A DNA stretch of 18,867 nucleotides, taken from the NCBI GenBank assembly GCA_964415605.1, contig CAYQBA010000093.1:1-18867 (forward strand). The letters run 5' to 3'. Source of the DNA: UCB3 sp964415605 (GTDB lineage: Bacteria > Chloroflexota > Anaerolineae > Epilineales > Epilineaceae). The notes under the pieces were generated by a model. The model ran no database searches. It had not been told where the DNA came from and was given only the letters and a program-made list of their open reading frames with translations. Positions 1 through 8,600 of this stretch are shown here, in pieces (within the stretch, counting starts at the first letter, position 1; every line of letters starts with the position of its first letter). Both the position numbers and the translations under genes were made by a program.

Positions 1-2
1 CG

Positions 3-446
3 CGCGAGGGACCGCCGATCATCACCCAGGCCCCCGCCGTGGGCCGCCCGCGCGACGCGGCGTTCGCGGGGGCGGGCGCCGTCGTCGGCGTCGACGCGCC
101 GGCGACCGCGGCGCCCGGCACCGATCTCGCGGTGACCCTGGTCTGGCGCGCGGCGATGCCGACCGTGTTCGGCTACGCCGTGTCGGTGCAGCTCCTCGAC
201 CCCGACGGCCGCCCGGTCGCCCAGCACGACGGCGCGCCCGGCGGCGGCGCGCGGCCGACGACCGGCTGGATCCCGGGCGAGATCGTGGTCGACCGCCACG
301 TGCTCGCGCTCCCGCGCGACCTGCCACCGGGGCGCTACGACCTCATCGCGGCGCTCTACCACCCGCTCACCGGTGCCCGGCGCAGCGTGACCGGCGCCGA
401 CGCGCGCGGCGAGGCGGCCGCGCTGGGCGTGGTCGAGGTGCGGTGA
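3..446 (+). CDS. C-terminal fragment of a beta-sandwich-tailed protein, probably a second GT39-like glycosyltransferase (5' end outside window)
   Basis: The frame is open from the left edge to the TGA at 444-446, so only about 147 C-terminal residues are visible. They form one all-beta module with the signature RPTTGWIPGEIVVDRH followed by DLPPGRYDLIAALYHPLTGA. The same signature (RPTTSWRAGEVIADAH, then a PAG.....GLYDA segment) closes the next gene, so the two are likely tandem paralogues. If so, the missing part would be a multi-spanning GT39-type membrane domain, but no membrane segment is seen here. The stop overlaps the next start as TGATG, which argues for one transcript and coupled translation. 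A GTG at 39 is in frame, but the frame continues upstream of it with no stop, so it is not a convincing start. The enzymatic role is inferred only from the neighbour. Confidence 0.75.
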   Translation, partial: REGPPIITQAPAVGRPRDAAFAGAGAVVGVDAPATAAPGTDLAVTLVWRAAMPTVFGYAVSVQLLDPDGRPVAQHDGAPGGGARPTTGWIPGEIVVDRHVLALPRDLPPGRYDLIAALYHPLTGARRSVTGADARGEAAALGVVEVR

Positions 447-3289
447 TGGCTGGCGCGGCCGGCGCGGTCGGCGTGGCACCCAAGGGCGCCGCGTCCCCGC
501 GCACGTGGTGGCGCCGGTGCGACCGGCACCACCTGGCGGCGCTGGCGCTGCTGGCGGCGTTCGCCGCGCTCTACCTCCATCGGATCGACGGCTGGCTGAT
601 CAACGACGACGAAGAGGGCTACCTCTACGCCGCATGGCGCATCAGCCAGGGCGAGCTGCCGTACCGCGACTTCCTGACGCCCCAGCTCCCGGGGTTCCTG
701 TTCCCCGGGGCGCTGATCATCAAGCTGGCCGGCCGCGACCCGTGGGCGATGCGCGCGTGGAGCGCCGGCCTCGTCCTCGCGGCGGCCGCCGCGACCTACC
801 TCACCGGCCGCAGGCTGTTCGGCGGCCTGGCCGGCCTGGCGGCGCTGGTCATGCTGCTGGCCGAGGAGGAAGTCTTCCAGATCGGCCGTGCCTATCGGCC
901 CGAGGCGACGATGCTGGCGCTCGGCGCGCTGGCGCTGTACGCCTTTGTCCGCGCCGACGAGCGCCGGCGCCGGCCGGGCTATGCGGCGGCCGGGGTGCTC
1001 TTTGGCGGCGCGCTTCTGGCCAAGCTGTTCGGGCTCTTGCCATGGGCCGCGGCGGCGGCGTACGTCGCGTGGGGCGCGGTGCGCGGCGACCGCCCGTGGC
1101 GGCGCGCCGCGGGCGACCTGGCCGCGCTGATCGTGCCCGGCGCGGCTCTCGTCGGCGGCGTGATGGGGGCGTTCTGGGCGCTGACGCCGTACACCTACAC
1201 CGCTGTCGTCGGCCATCACCTGATGCAGGGGCGGGCGCTGACGATGGCGGACGTGCTGCGCAAGAACCTCGGGTTCTTCTGGCAGACGTTCGGCAACTTC
1301 ACCGCGTTCTGGCTGTTCGTCCCGCTCGGGATCGTCGCCATCCGCCGGCTGTGCCCCGACCGCGGCCGCGTGGTGGCCTGGCAGCTGCCGACGCTCCTGG
1401 CCTTTCTGGTGTTGTCGCGCCAGCTCTGGGCGCGCCACCTGGTGTACCTCATGCCGGCGCTGGCCCTCCTCGTCGGTGCGGCCGTAGCGGCGCTGACCCG
1501 CGCCCTGCGCGGCGACCGGGCGCTGGCGCTGCTCCTCGGCCCGACGCTGGTGGGGGTGCTGGCGGTGCCGTCGCTGATGAACGACGCCGAGGCGCTGCCC
1601 GAGCACGAGATCGGCACCGCCCGGCTGGCGCGGCTGGTGCAGGCGCTGGTGCCCCCTGGCGGGCGGATCCTCGGCGACTTTCCGGGCCTGGGGTTCTATG
1701 CGGATCGCCGGACGACCTACTCCGGCGCGGGCATCTCCGAGGGCGCGGCCGAGAGCGGCCAGATCACGGGGGCGCGGCTGCTGGAGGAGATGGCGGCCGG
1801 CGACGTGGCGCTGGTGCTCATCGACGCGTCGTCGCAGAACGGGCAGATGACCGACCTCGTCGACTACGATGCCTTCATGGCGGCGCTCGGGCGCGACTAC
1901 GACGTCCTGGGGCACTTCTACCGCCACTACCAGCGCCAGGTCGTCCACGCGCGGCGCGATATCCCGCGGCCGGCGGTGGGGTTCGGCTGGGGAACCTTGA
2001 TCGCGGTCGACAAGGGCCCGTCGCGGATCGAAGCCGGCGGCACCCTGCCGCTGACCGTGGTGTTCCAAACCCATGCGCGGCCCGACCGGCGCTACACGAT
2101 GTTCCTGCACCTCGTCGGCCCCGACGGGGCGCAGTGGGGCGGCGGCGACGGCGTGCTCGACAACGCGATCGCGCGCTCGACCGAAGAGTGGGAGCCCGGC
2201 GAGGTCGTGGCGTCGGCGCTGACGCTCGCGGCCGAGCCCGGCGCCCCGCCCGGCCGCTACCGCCTGCGCCTCGGGCTCTACGACGCCGCCACCGGCGCCC
2301 GGCTGCCGTGGACCGCGCCCGACCAGGGCACGGGCGACGCCTGGGACGCCGGGGAGATCGAGGTGGTGGCGCCGGCACGCCCGCCGGACGTCGACGCCCC
2401 GGCGTTCCGGGCGGCGTTCGCCGACCCCGCCGTCGCGTGGCTCGACCGGCCGATCGGCGGCTATCGCCTGCTGGCCGCGCGCCGGCCGGCCGGTGTGACC
2501 GCCGGCCACGATCTCGCCGTGCGGCTGACGTGGCAGGCCACCCGCGCGCCGGGCGGCGACGACCGGGTCCGCTTGCGGCTGGCGGGGTCGGGCGGCGCGG
2601 TCATCGGCGAAGGCGTCGTGCCGCCCGGCGGACCCGGCTTCCCGACGTCGCGCTGGCGGCCGGGCGAGGTCGTCGCCACCCGTGCCGCCGTGGTCGTCGC
2701 CCCCGAGGCCGGCGCCGGCGCCGCGCGGCTGACGGCCACCGTCGAGGATGCCGGCGGGCGGCCCGTCGGGCCGGCGGTCGACCTTGGCCCCGTCGACGTC
2801 GCCGCGCAGCCTCCGCCGCGCACGGACGTGCCGGCCATGGAGCACAGCGTCGGCGCGCGTCTCGGCCCCGATCTCGAGCTCCTCGGCGCCGATCTCCCGC
2901 CGGCGGCGCGCGCGGGCGATCGCATCACGGTCACGCTGTACTGGCGGGCCGTGCGCCCGGTGGGCACGGCCTACACCGTCCTGGTGCACGTCGTGCCGCA
3001 CGCGCCCGGCGGCGGCACCGCGGTCGCCGACGATGCCGCGCCCGTGGCTCAGGGCGACGGCGCGCCCGCCAGCGGCGCCCGCCCGACGACGAGCTGGCGC
3101 GCGGGCGAGGTGATCGCGGATGCCCACGCCGTCGCCCTGCCGGCGGATCTCCCCGCGGGCGAGCACGCCGTCCTCGTCGGGCTGTACGACGCGGCGGCGC
3201 CCGGCTTCCCGCGCCTGCCCGCCACGGCGGCGGGTGCGGCGGCGCCGGGCGGCCGCGTGACCGTGGGGGTCGTGGCCGTCGGCAGGTGA
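446..3289 (+). CDS. GT39-like (PMT_2/ArnT-type) membrane glycosyltransferase with three C-terminal beta-sandwich modules
   Basis: This 947-residue protein has two halves. Residues about 29-385 carry roughly ten hydrophobic segments. The first extracytoplasmic loop starts with an acidic NDDEEGY cluster (D54-E57), where GT-C enzymes place the catalytic acid. A later RPEATMLALGALALY segment resembles PMT_2/glycosyltransferase 39 proteins, which move sugars from polyprenyl-phosphate donors on the outer face of the membrane. A soluble stretch (about 385-505) follows, then three beta-sandwich modules at about 509-643, 665-788 and 797-947. Each has a W-x-PGE-V or W-R-x-GE-V motif, and modules 1 and 3 also have PPGRYRLRLGLYDA/PAGEHAVLVGLYDA; module 2 is degenerate. 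ATG at 446 is preferred over GTG at 443 because it overlaps the upstream stop (TGATG) and has GAGGTG at 435-440. Acceptor and sugar cannot be told from sequence. The tail may bind glycan or the wall, which is inference. Confidence 0.9.
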   Translation: MAGAAGAVGVAPKGAASPRTWWRRCDRHHLAALALLAAFAALYLHRIDGWLINDDEEGYLYAAWRISQGELPYRDFLTPQLPGFLFPGALIIKLAGRDPWAMRAWSAGLVLAAAAATYLTGRRLFGGLAGLAALVMLLAEEEVFQIGRAYRPEATMLALGALALYAFVRADERRRRPGYAAAGVLFGGALLAKLFGLLPWAAAAAYVAWGAVRGDRPWRRAAGDLAALIVPGAALVGGVMGAFWALTPYTYTAVVGHHLMQGRALTMADVLRKNLGFFWQTFGNFTAFWLFVPLGIVAIRRLCPDRGRVVAWQLPTLLAFLVLSRQLWARHLVYLMPALALLVGAAVAALTRALRGDRALALLLGPTLVGVLAVPSLMNDAEALPEHEIGTARLARLVQALVPPGGRILGDFPGLGFYADRRTTYSGAGISEGAAESGQITGARLLEEMAAGDVALVLIDASSQNGQMTDLVDYDAFMAALGRDYDVLGHFYRHYQRQVVHARRDIPRPAVGFGWGTLIAVDKGPSRIEAGGTLPLTVVFQTHARPDRRYTMFLHLVGPDGAQWGGGDGVLDNAIARSTEEWEPGEVVASALTLAAEPGAPPGRYRLRLGLYDAATGARLPWTAPDQGTGDAWDAGEIEVVAPARPPDVDAPAFRAAFADPAVAWLDRPIGGYRLLAARRPAGVTAGHDLAVRLTWQATRAPGGDDRVRLRLAGSGGAVIGEGVVPPGGPGFPTSRWRPGEVVATRAAVVVAPEAGAGAARLTATVEDAGGRPVGPAVDLGPVDVAAQPPPRTDVPAMEHSVGARLGPDLELLGADLPPAARAGDRITVTLYWRAVRPVGTAYTVLVHVVPHAPGGGTAVADDAAPVAQGDGAPASGARPTTSWRAGEVIADAHAVALPADLPAGEHAVLVGLYDAAAPGFPRLPATAAGAAAPGGRVTVGVVAVGR

Positions 3290-3610
3290 CGTCCCGGGAC
3301 GGCGCCATCGACCCCCGTGGCGCGGGCACTGTCCGAAGGCCGTCGGTCATCTCCCCCGTACGCGTTCAAGGGCGGACAGTTGGGGCAAAGAGGGTGACGC
3401 CGCTGCCGCGCCTCCCCCATCGCCCCAACTGTCCGCCCTTGCTCCCCCCGCACGCGGGCGGCATCCGAAGCCAGCCCTCCGTCCTCACGCCTCACCCCCC
3501 GTGCAAGTCGAGCACTTTTTACTGGCGTCGCGGGCCGCGGCCGCGGTAGTCTGGCGGCCTGACCCGCCCCGGCGCGCCCGCGCCGCCCACGACGCCAGGG
3601 ATTCCACGCG
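3290..3610. other. Non-coding spacer between the glycosyltransferase and the short STAND gene
   Basis: No convincing gene lies in these 321 bases; frames across it are shadows. It holds a perfect 20-bp inverted repeat (listed separately). Near the downstream gene there is an A/T-richer patch, ACTTTTTACT, around 3514-3523. A weak -10-like TAGTCT lies at 3547-3552 with no recognisable -35 at proper spacing. AGGG at 3597-3600 is a plausible ribosome binding site for the gene starting at 3611. A promoter for that gene presumably lies here, but I cannot place it firmly. Confidence 0.6.
3367..3441. repeat. Perfect 20-bp inverted repeat with 35-nt spacer
   Basis: Left arm 3367-3386 (CAAGGGCGGACAGTTGGGGC) is the exact reverse complement of right arm 3422-3441. 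A transcript would fold into a very stable 20-bp stem with a 35-nt loop. It starts 78 nt after the glycosyltransferase stop, so it could end or stabilise that mRNA, but neither strand shows a T-run after the stem. The repeat is flanked by imperfect direct copies of CTCCCCCGTACGCG (3351-3364 and 3442-3456), which gives it the look of a small palindromic mobile or REP-like element. Confidence 0.85.
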
Positions 3611-5278
3611 ATGGACCCGCTCGACGCCATCACGCATGCCGCCGTCCGCGCGGCGCTCCGCCAGCTGGCGGCCGACCGCACGCCCGGCGACTCGCCGCTC
3701 TGCCGGCTCGCGATCGTCCGCCGCTCGCTCCGCCGCGCGGGCTACCAACCCACGGCCGAGGCGTGCGGCTTCGAGATCGGCCGGCTGTTGACCGAGATCG
3801 TCGAGGCCGAGCTCGCGCGCCTCCGTCGCCGCGCCGGCACGCGGGTGTCCGGTCCGCCTCCCGACGAGCGCGCGGTCCTGCGGGCCGACTTCGCCGCGGG
3901 CTTCCCCGAGCTCGAGGCGTGGAGCGCGCTCTACCACGTCTATTTGCGGCCCGACCTCGGCGTCGACCTCTCGGCCCTCGCCGCCTGCATCGACGACCGC
4001 CATCGGCGCACGCTGCAGCGGCGGCTCCGGCACGGCGTCGAGGCGCTGGCGGCACGCCTCCGCGCGCTCGAGCACGACGCGTTGTCGGCAGCCCGCGATG
4101 CCCGGGTGCGCGCGCACCTGCCGGCGCCCGAGTCGAGCCGGCTCTTCGGGGTGGACGGCCTGGTGAACCGTCTCGCGGGCGCTTTGATCGACGGCGGCGG
4201 GCGACCCGTCGTCGCGCTGGGCGGGGCCGGCGGCATCGGCAAGACCGCGATCGCGCGCGCAGTCGCCGAGCGCTGCCTGCTCAGCGGGGCCTTCGACGCG
4301 GTGGTCTGGGTGGACGCGCCGGCGTGTGGCCCGCCCGGCGTGATCGCGGTCTTTCGGCCCGAGACGGCACGGCCGCGGGAGGTCGCAGCGATCGCTGACC
4401 GGGTGCCGGCGGCGGGCGCCCCGCCCGCGGCCGGCGTACGCGCCGAGTCGCTTGGGCGGCCAGCCGGCGGCGACAGGCGGGTGGCCGAGCCGCCGGGCGC
4501 GGCGCACGACCTCGCGTTTGGAGCCCGCGCCTCGAACACGGTCCGCGCTGGGGCGTACCAGGTCGGCGACGACGCGCGGAACGGGGCCGCCGGGTCGTCG
4601 GCGGCCCGGCGGCTGCTCGGATTCGGGACCGACGCCGACGCTGCCCCATGGCTGTCCGAGGACGGCGTGGCGGCGGGCGCGGGCAGCCGCCTCGTCGTGG
4701 TCGACGGGGTGGACGATCCGGCGCTGGCGCGCGCCGTGGTGGCGGCCGCGCACGGCGCGCGCGGCGCCACCCAGGTGTTGCTGACCGGGCGCGTCGGGTG
4801 GTGGCGCCTGACCGGGGTGCGCGTGACGCAGGTGCCGCCGTTGCCCCCCGGCCCCGCCCTGGATCTCCTGCGCCACGCGGCCGCCGAGCGGGGGCTCGAA
4901 GCGCTGGCCGACGCCAGCGCCGAGGATCTCGGCCCACTCGTGGCGGCGACGGCCGGGCACCCGCTCGCGATCCAGGCGGCCGTCGGCGAGCTGTGCGCGG
5001 ACGACGCGACCGGTGTGGCCGCGGCGTTCGCGGCCACCCGCGGCGCGGCGGCCGAGCTGTGCGACCGGCTGTGGGCGCCGATCTGGGACGGTGTCGACGC
5101 CGGAGCGCGGGCGGCCGTGCAGGCGATCCTTGCCGGGCGCGACGAGGGTGGCGACGTCGCGGCCGTGCAGCGCGCGGTCGACGCCGGGCTGCTCATCCCC
5201 TGCGGCGCCGGCCGCCGGCGATTCCGCTGCCCGCCCTTCCTGCGCCGGTTCCTCGCACGGCGCTCCGGCGGGGCCTGA
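3611..5278 (+). CDS. Short STAND (NB-ARC-like) P-loop ATPase with HTH-like N-terminal region and no C-terminal sensor repeats
   Basis: The protein has 555 residues. Residues 1-75 are helical and include DSPLCRLAIVRRSLRRAGY. Residues about 107-155 look like a helix-turn-helix (DLSALAACIDDRHRRTLQRR then LRHGVEALAARL), reminiscent of a sigma-region-4-like fold. The NTPase follows: P-loop GGAGGIGKT with K211, the hydrophobic strand DAVVWVD, Walker B LVVVDGVDD with D365, a sensor-1-like VLLTGR with R394, and GHPLAI at about 449-454 matching the GLPLA motif. A winged-helix-like tail ends the protein. STAND ATPases act as nucleotide-dependent switches, usually with a repeat sensor such as TPR or WD40, and none is present here. 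K211 to Walker B is about 154 residues, roughly twice the usual, because of a Gly/Ala/Pro-rich insert. ATG at 3611 is supported by AGGG ten bases upstream. A role as transcription regulator is inferred, not shown. Confidence 0.85.
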   Translation: MDPLDAITHAAVRAALRQLAADRTPGDSPLCRLAIVRRSLRRAGYQPTAEACGFEIGRLLTEIVEAELARLRRRAGTRVSGPPPDERAVLRADFAAGFPELEAWSALYHVYLRPDLGVDLSALAACIDDRHRRTLQRRLRHGVEALAARLRALEHDALSAARDARVRAHLPAPESSRLFGVDGLVNRLAGALIDGGGRPVVALGGAGGIGKTAIARAVAERCLLSGAFDAVVWVDAPACGPPGVIAVFRPETARPREVAAIADRVPAAGAPPAAGVRAESLGRPAGGDRRVAEPPGAAHDLAFGARASNTVRAGAYQVGDDARNGAAGSSAARRLLGFGTDADAAPWLSEDGVAAGAGSRLVVVDGVDDPALARAVVAAAHGARGATQVLLTGRVGWWRLTGVRVTQVPPLPPGPALDLLRHAAAERGLEALADASAEDLGPLVAATAGHPLAIQAAVGELCADDATGVAAAFAATRGAAAELCDRLWAPIWDGVDAGARAAVQAILAGRDEGGDVAAVQRAVDAGLLIPCGAGRRRFRCPPFLRRFLARRSGGA

Positions 5279-5315
5279 CGCGGGCCGGGAGCGGACGCCG
5301 CCGGCCGCGCCTCGT

Positions 5316-5333
5316 GCCGCGCGGCGCCGCGGC
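5316..5333 (+). terminator. GC hairpin after the short STAND gene, possible terminator
   Basis: GCCGCG at 5316-5321 pairs with CGCGGC at 5328-5333 around a 6-nt loop, 38 nt past the stop codon. There is no T-run after it, and short GC palindromes are common in this composition, so this is only a weak terminator candidate. Confidence 0.2.
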
Positions 5334-5367
5334 GGATGCGTGGGCAAGGAGGGCGGCAGGTGGATGC

Positions 5368-5577
5368 GCGACGGCGGGTGGCCGGGATCGTGGCCTCCGC
5401 CGCCGCGAGCGTGCGACGGGGATGGGACGCCGGGGCCGGGTCGCCCCGCCGCGTGGCCAGCGCCCCATCGCCGTGCCGGCGATCGACGGGTGCGGCGCCG
5501 CCGGGGGCGCCAGGCCCGTGGCGGTCCTCGACGGGCGTCCCAAGGCCCCGCGCCCGATTGCGACGGCGATGCGACGG
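5368..5577 (+). repeat. Six same-strand [G/T]CGACGG heptamers
   Basis: GCGACGG occurs at 5368-5374, 5413-5419, 5560-5566 and 5571-5577. TCGACGG occurs at 5483-5489 and 5528-5534. Start-to-start spacings are 45, 70, 45, 32 and 11. I found no reverse-complement copy (CCGTCGC or CCGTCGA) in the same non-coding interval. For this base composition well under one copy would be expected, so the clustering and strand bias look non-random. They may be binding sites for a direct-repeat-reading activator. The 11-bp pair is treated separately with the promoter. Confidence 0.5.
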
Positions 5578-5591
5578 CCGCGCCCTAGGCT
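5560..5591 (+). promoter_or_regulatory. Candidate SARP-type activated promoter of the giant surface-protein gene
   Basis: Two identical heptamers GCGACGG (5560-5566, 5571-5577) are separated by 4 bp. Eight bp (5578-5585) then separate the second from a -10-like TAGGCT (5586-5591). The identity extends to TGCGACGGC in both copies. No -35 hexamer lies at normal spacing; that place is taken by the repeats. SARP activators are known to bind heptameric direct repeats with 4-bp spacers whose last copy sits about 8 bp before the -10. A SARP/BTAD-type gene follows the target at 11424. The assignment is inferred from geometry alone. Confidence 0.45.
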
Positions 5592-5675
5592 GTCCGGGCC
5601 GGCGTCGCCCGCCCCGCATGCGCGGGCCCGCCGCAACCGCCCTCCGACAGCCACCCAGGAAAGGACCGCATCGTC

Positions 5676-8600
5676 ATGGATTCGCCACACCCATCCCGTC
5701 GCTGGAACCTCCGCCTTCTCGCCGCCAGCATGGCGCTCGTGATCGCGAGCGTCGTCGCCGGCGCCCTCGTTCGGCCGCGCGATGGCGCGGCCCGCCCCGC
5801 GCGGGCCGCGCCCCTGGACCAGGCCGCCGATGCGTCCGACTTCGGCGACGCCCCGGACAGCTTCCGCACCCTCGGCCCGAACGGGGCGCACCATCGCATT
5901 GGCAACACCCAGACCACGCTGGTGCTCGGCACCAGCGTCGACCCCGAGCCGGACGGCCAGCCGGGCCCCGGTGCCGACGGCGACGACCTCGCCGCGAGCG
6001 ACGACGAAGATGGCGCCGTGAGCCTCCCGCCGTTGATCGCCTGCCAGACCACCGTCCTCGTGTTTCGCGTGACGAACCTGCTCCAGAACCCGGCCTACCT
6101 CAACGCCTGGATCGACTTCAACGGCAACCAGCGCTGGGACGACCTGGGAGAGCACGTCATCGTCGATCGCAGCGTCTGGGGCGGCAACGCGTTCGTGCCC
6201 ATCACGACCCCGTGCGACGCGGTGGGCAATCCCGCCGCGCACATGCGCCTGCGCCTCGCGAGCGAGGCGGGGCTGACGTACTGGAACCCGACCGACTACA
6301 CGCCCGACGGCGAGGTGGAAGACCACACGATCGAGATCATGGGAGGGCTTGCCGATCTCGCGGTGACGCTGGCCGATCTCCCCGATCCCGTCAGGCCCGG
6401 CGCCCCGCTGCGCTACACCGCCACGGTCTCCAACGGCGGGCCCGCCGTCGCGGAAAGCGTCGAGCTAGTCACGACGATCCCCGCGCACACCGCCTTCGTG
6501 TCCGCCGTGCCCGCCCAGGGCACCTGCGCCTTCGACGCGCCGAGCCGCGAGGTGCGCTGCGATCTCCATGACATCGCCAAGGACGGCCGGGTCGATACCC
6601 AGATCGACGTCGTGGTCGACGCCGACGCGGGCGTCGTGATCCAGGGACCGGCGACGCTGCACAGCGCGGCGAGCGTGGCGGCCGACCGCCCGGATGACCC
6701 GGTCACGGCGAACAACACCGACACCGAGCCGACGAACCTCGACCTCGAGGGGCTGTTGGACTTCGGCGACGCGCCGGCGCCTTACCCGTCGGTCCACCAC
6801 CGCATCACCGCCAACCCAGGTGGGCCGAACATGAGCGACCTGATGCTCGGCACCACGGTGGACGCCGAGACCAGCCTCACGGGGAACGCGTCGGCGACGA
6901 CGGACGATCTGACAGGGATCGACGACGAGGAGATCCCCATGGGGCCGCCGTCGACCGCGCTGCACGAGCTGTACGTGTGCAAGACGGATCGGATCGGCTT
7001 CACGGTCTACCTCAGCGACGCGCGCGGCGCGCCGGCCATGGGCTACGTCAACGCCTGGCTGGACTTCAACCGCGACCAGGATTGGGACGACGCCGGCGAG
7101 CGGTTGGTCGACAACCGGCTCGAGACCGGCAACGGAGGGCGCGCCATCAACGTGGACGTCGCGGTGCCGTGTGACGCGGCCCCCGGCGCCACGTTCCTTC
7201 GGCTGCGGGTCTCGCGGGAGCCGCTGGCGGGGCCGGGGGCGTCCGAACCGGCGCCGGATGGCGAGGTCGAAGACCACGTCCTGGAGCTCAAGGTGCCCGA
7301 GGTCGACCTGGCGGTGCAGATCGGGTTCCAGACCGCCACGGCGCCGGTGGTCGGCCTGCTCTACCCGGACACGGTGGTCATCGGCGAGCCCTTCAGCTAC
7401 GACCTGTTGGCCAGCAACAACGGGCAGGAGGACGCCCACGACGTCGTGCTGACCCACGCGCTGCCCCCGCGCGTCAGCTTCGTCGACGCGACCACCCAGA
7501 CTCAGGGGGTCGCGTGCCAGGCGGCCGGCGGCGTGCTGACCTGCCAGAAGGCCGAGATGGCGTCGCTGACATCCTTCATGGTGCGCGTCACGCTGCGGCC
7601 CGAGATCGGGGTCGGCTGCCGGATCACGACGACGGCCGACATCACCAGCCGCGAGCCCGACGCCAACCCCGCGGACAACCACGACGCCGAGGACGCCGCC
7701 GTGCGGCTGCCCGAGAACGCGCTTGACTGGGGCGACGCGCCCGACGGCTACGGCACGACCGCGGCGGCCGGCGGCCCGCGCCACTGGATCGACGAGACCC
7801 TGCGCCTCGGCGCCCTGATCGACCCCGAGGCGGACGGCGCGCCCGGCGACACCGCGTTTGGCGACGACGCCGCCGGCGCCGACGACGAGGACGGCGTCGA
7901 ATGGCCGACCGACCTCGAGCCCGGCCAGCCGGCGACGGTCGTCGTGACCACCAGCGGGCCGGGCAAGCTCAGCGTTTGGATCGACTTCGGCCGCGACGGC
8001 GACTTCGGCGGCGACGCCGTCTTCATCGACCGCGACGTCGCGGGCGGGGCCAACGCGCTGGACTTCACGGTTCCCCCGGCCGCGGACACCGGGCTCACCA
8101 TCGCGCGCTTCCGGCTGGTCGCGGCCGACGAGTCCGCGCCGGCTCCAACCGACGCGGGGTGCGAGACGATCGCGCGCGGCGAGGTCGAGGACCATGCCGT
8201 CTGGGTGGGGCCGGATCCCGGGACGACGGACCTCGGCATCACCAAGACCGACGCGCCCGATCCGGCCATGGTCGGTGAGCGGCTGGACTACACCATCGCC
8301 GTGACGAACTACGGGTATGGGACGGCGCGCTCGGTGACGATGACCGACGTGATTCCCCCGGAAATGACGTACGACCCGGCCCGGGCGGCGGCCACGACGT
8401 CCCGCGGCGCGTGCGTGTACGACGGCGCGGCGCGGCGGCTGTCTTGCGACCTCGGCGACCTGGCGCTCGGGGAGGTCGCGACGATCACGGTGCCGGTGGA
8501 CGTCACGTACACGTTCCAGCCCGGCGAGACCATCCACACCGTCACCAACACGGCGCACACCGCCCAGTCGCTGCCGGCCGGCCGCAGCGACCCGGAGCCC

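Larger units (their letters stand above)
5279..5675. other. Non-coding leader upstream of the giant surface-protein gene
   Basis: These 397 bases show no credible gene on either strand. The region holds a GC hairpin just after the STAND stop, a set of plus-strand [G/T]CGACGG heptamers (5368, 5413, 5483, 5528, 5560, 5571), and a -10-like TAGGCT at 5586-5591. The ribosome binding site AGGAAAGGA at 5657-5665 ends 10 bases before the ATG at 5676. The length and heptamer density fit a regulated promoter region. Confidence 0.6.

Noticed and set aside
356..3166. 936-residue open frame on the minus strand across the glycosyltransferase gene
   Set aside because: Arg/Gly/Ala-rich, no domain or membrane pattern, fully overlapped by a gene with clear GT39-type features; long antisense frames are expected at this GC content.
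3367..3441. Classical intrinsic terminator
   Set aside because: Long stem is present but neither strand has a T-tract after it, and the 35-nt loop is larger than usual.
505..3549. 1014-residue plus-strand frame overlapping the glycosyltransferase in a second frame
   Set aside because: Nearly all Arg, Ala, Gly and Pro with no hydrophobic segments or motifs; no ribosome binding site; shadow of the real gene.
3547..3552. TAGTCT as a -10 box for the short STAND gene
   Set aside because: Matches only TA...T, with no -35 at 16-19 bp; kept only as a remark in the spacer entry.
3611..5278. Avs-type or other antiphage STAND defence protein
   Set aside because: No nuclease, protease, TIR or membrane effector domain is visible and no defence genes are nearby; the N-terminus looks HTH-like instead.
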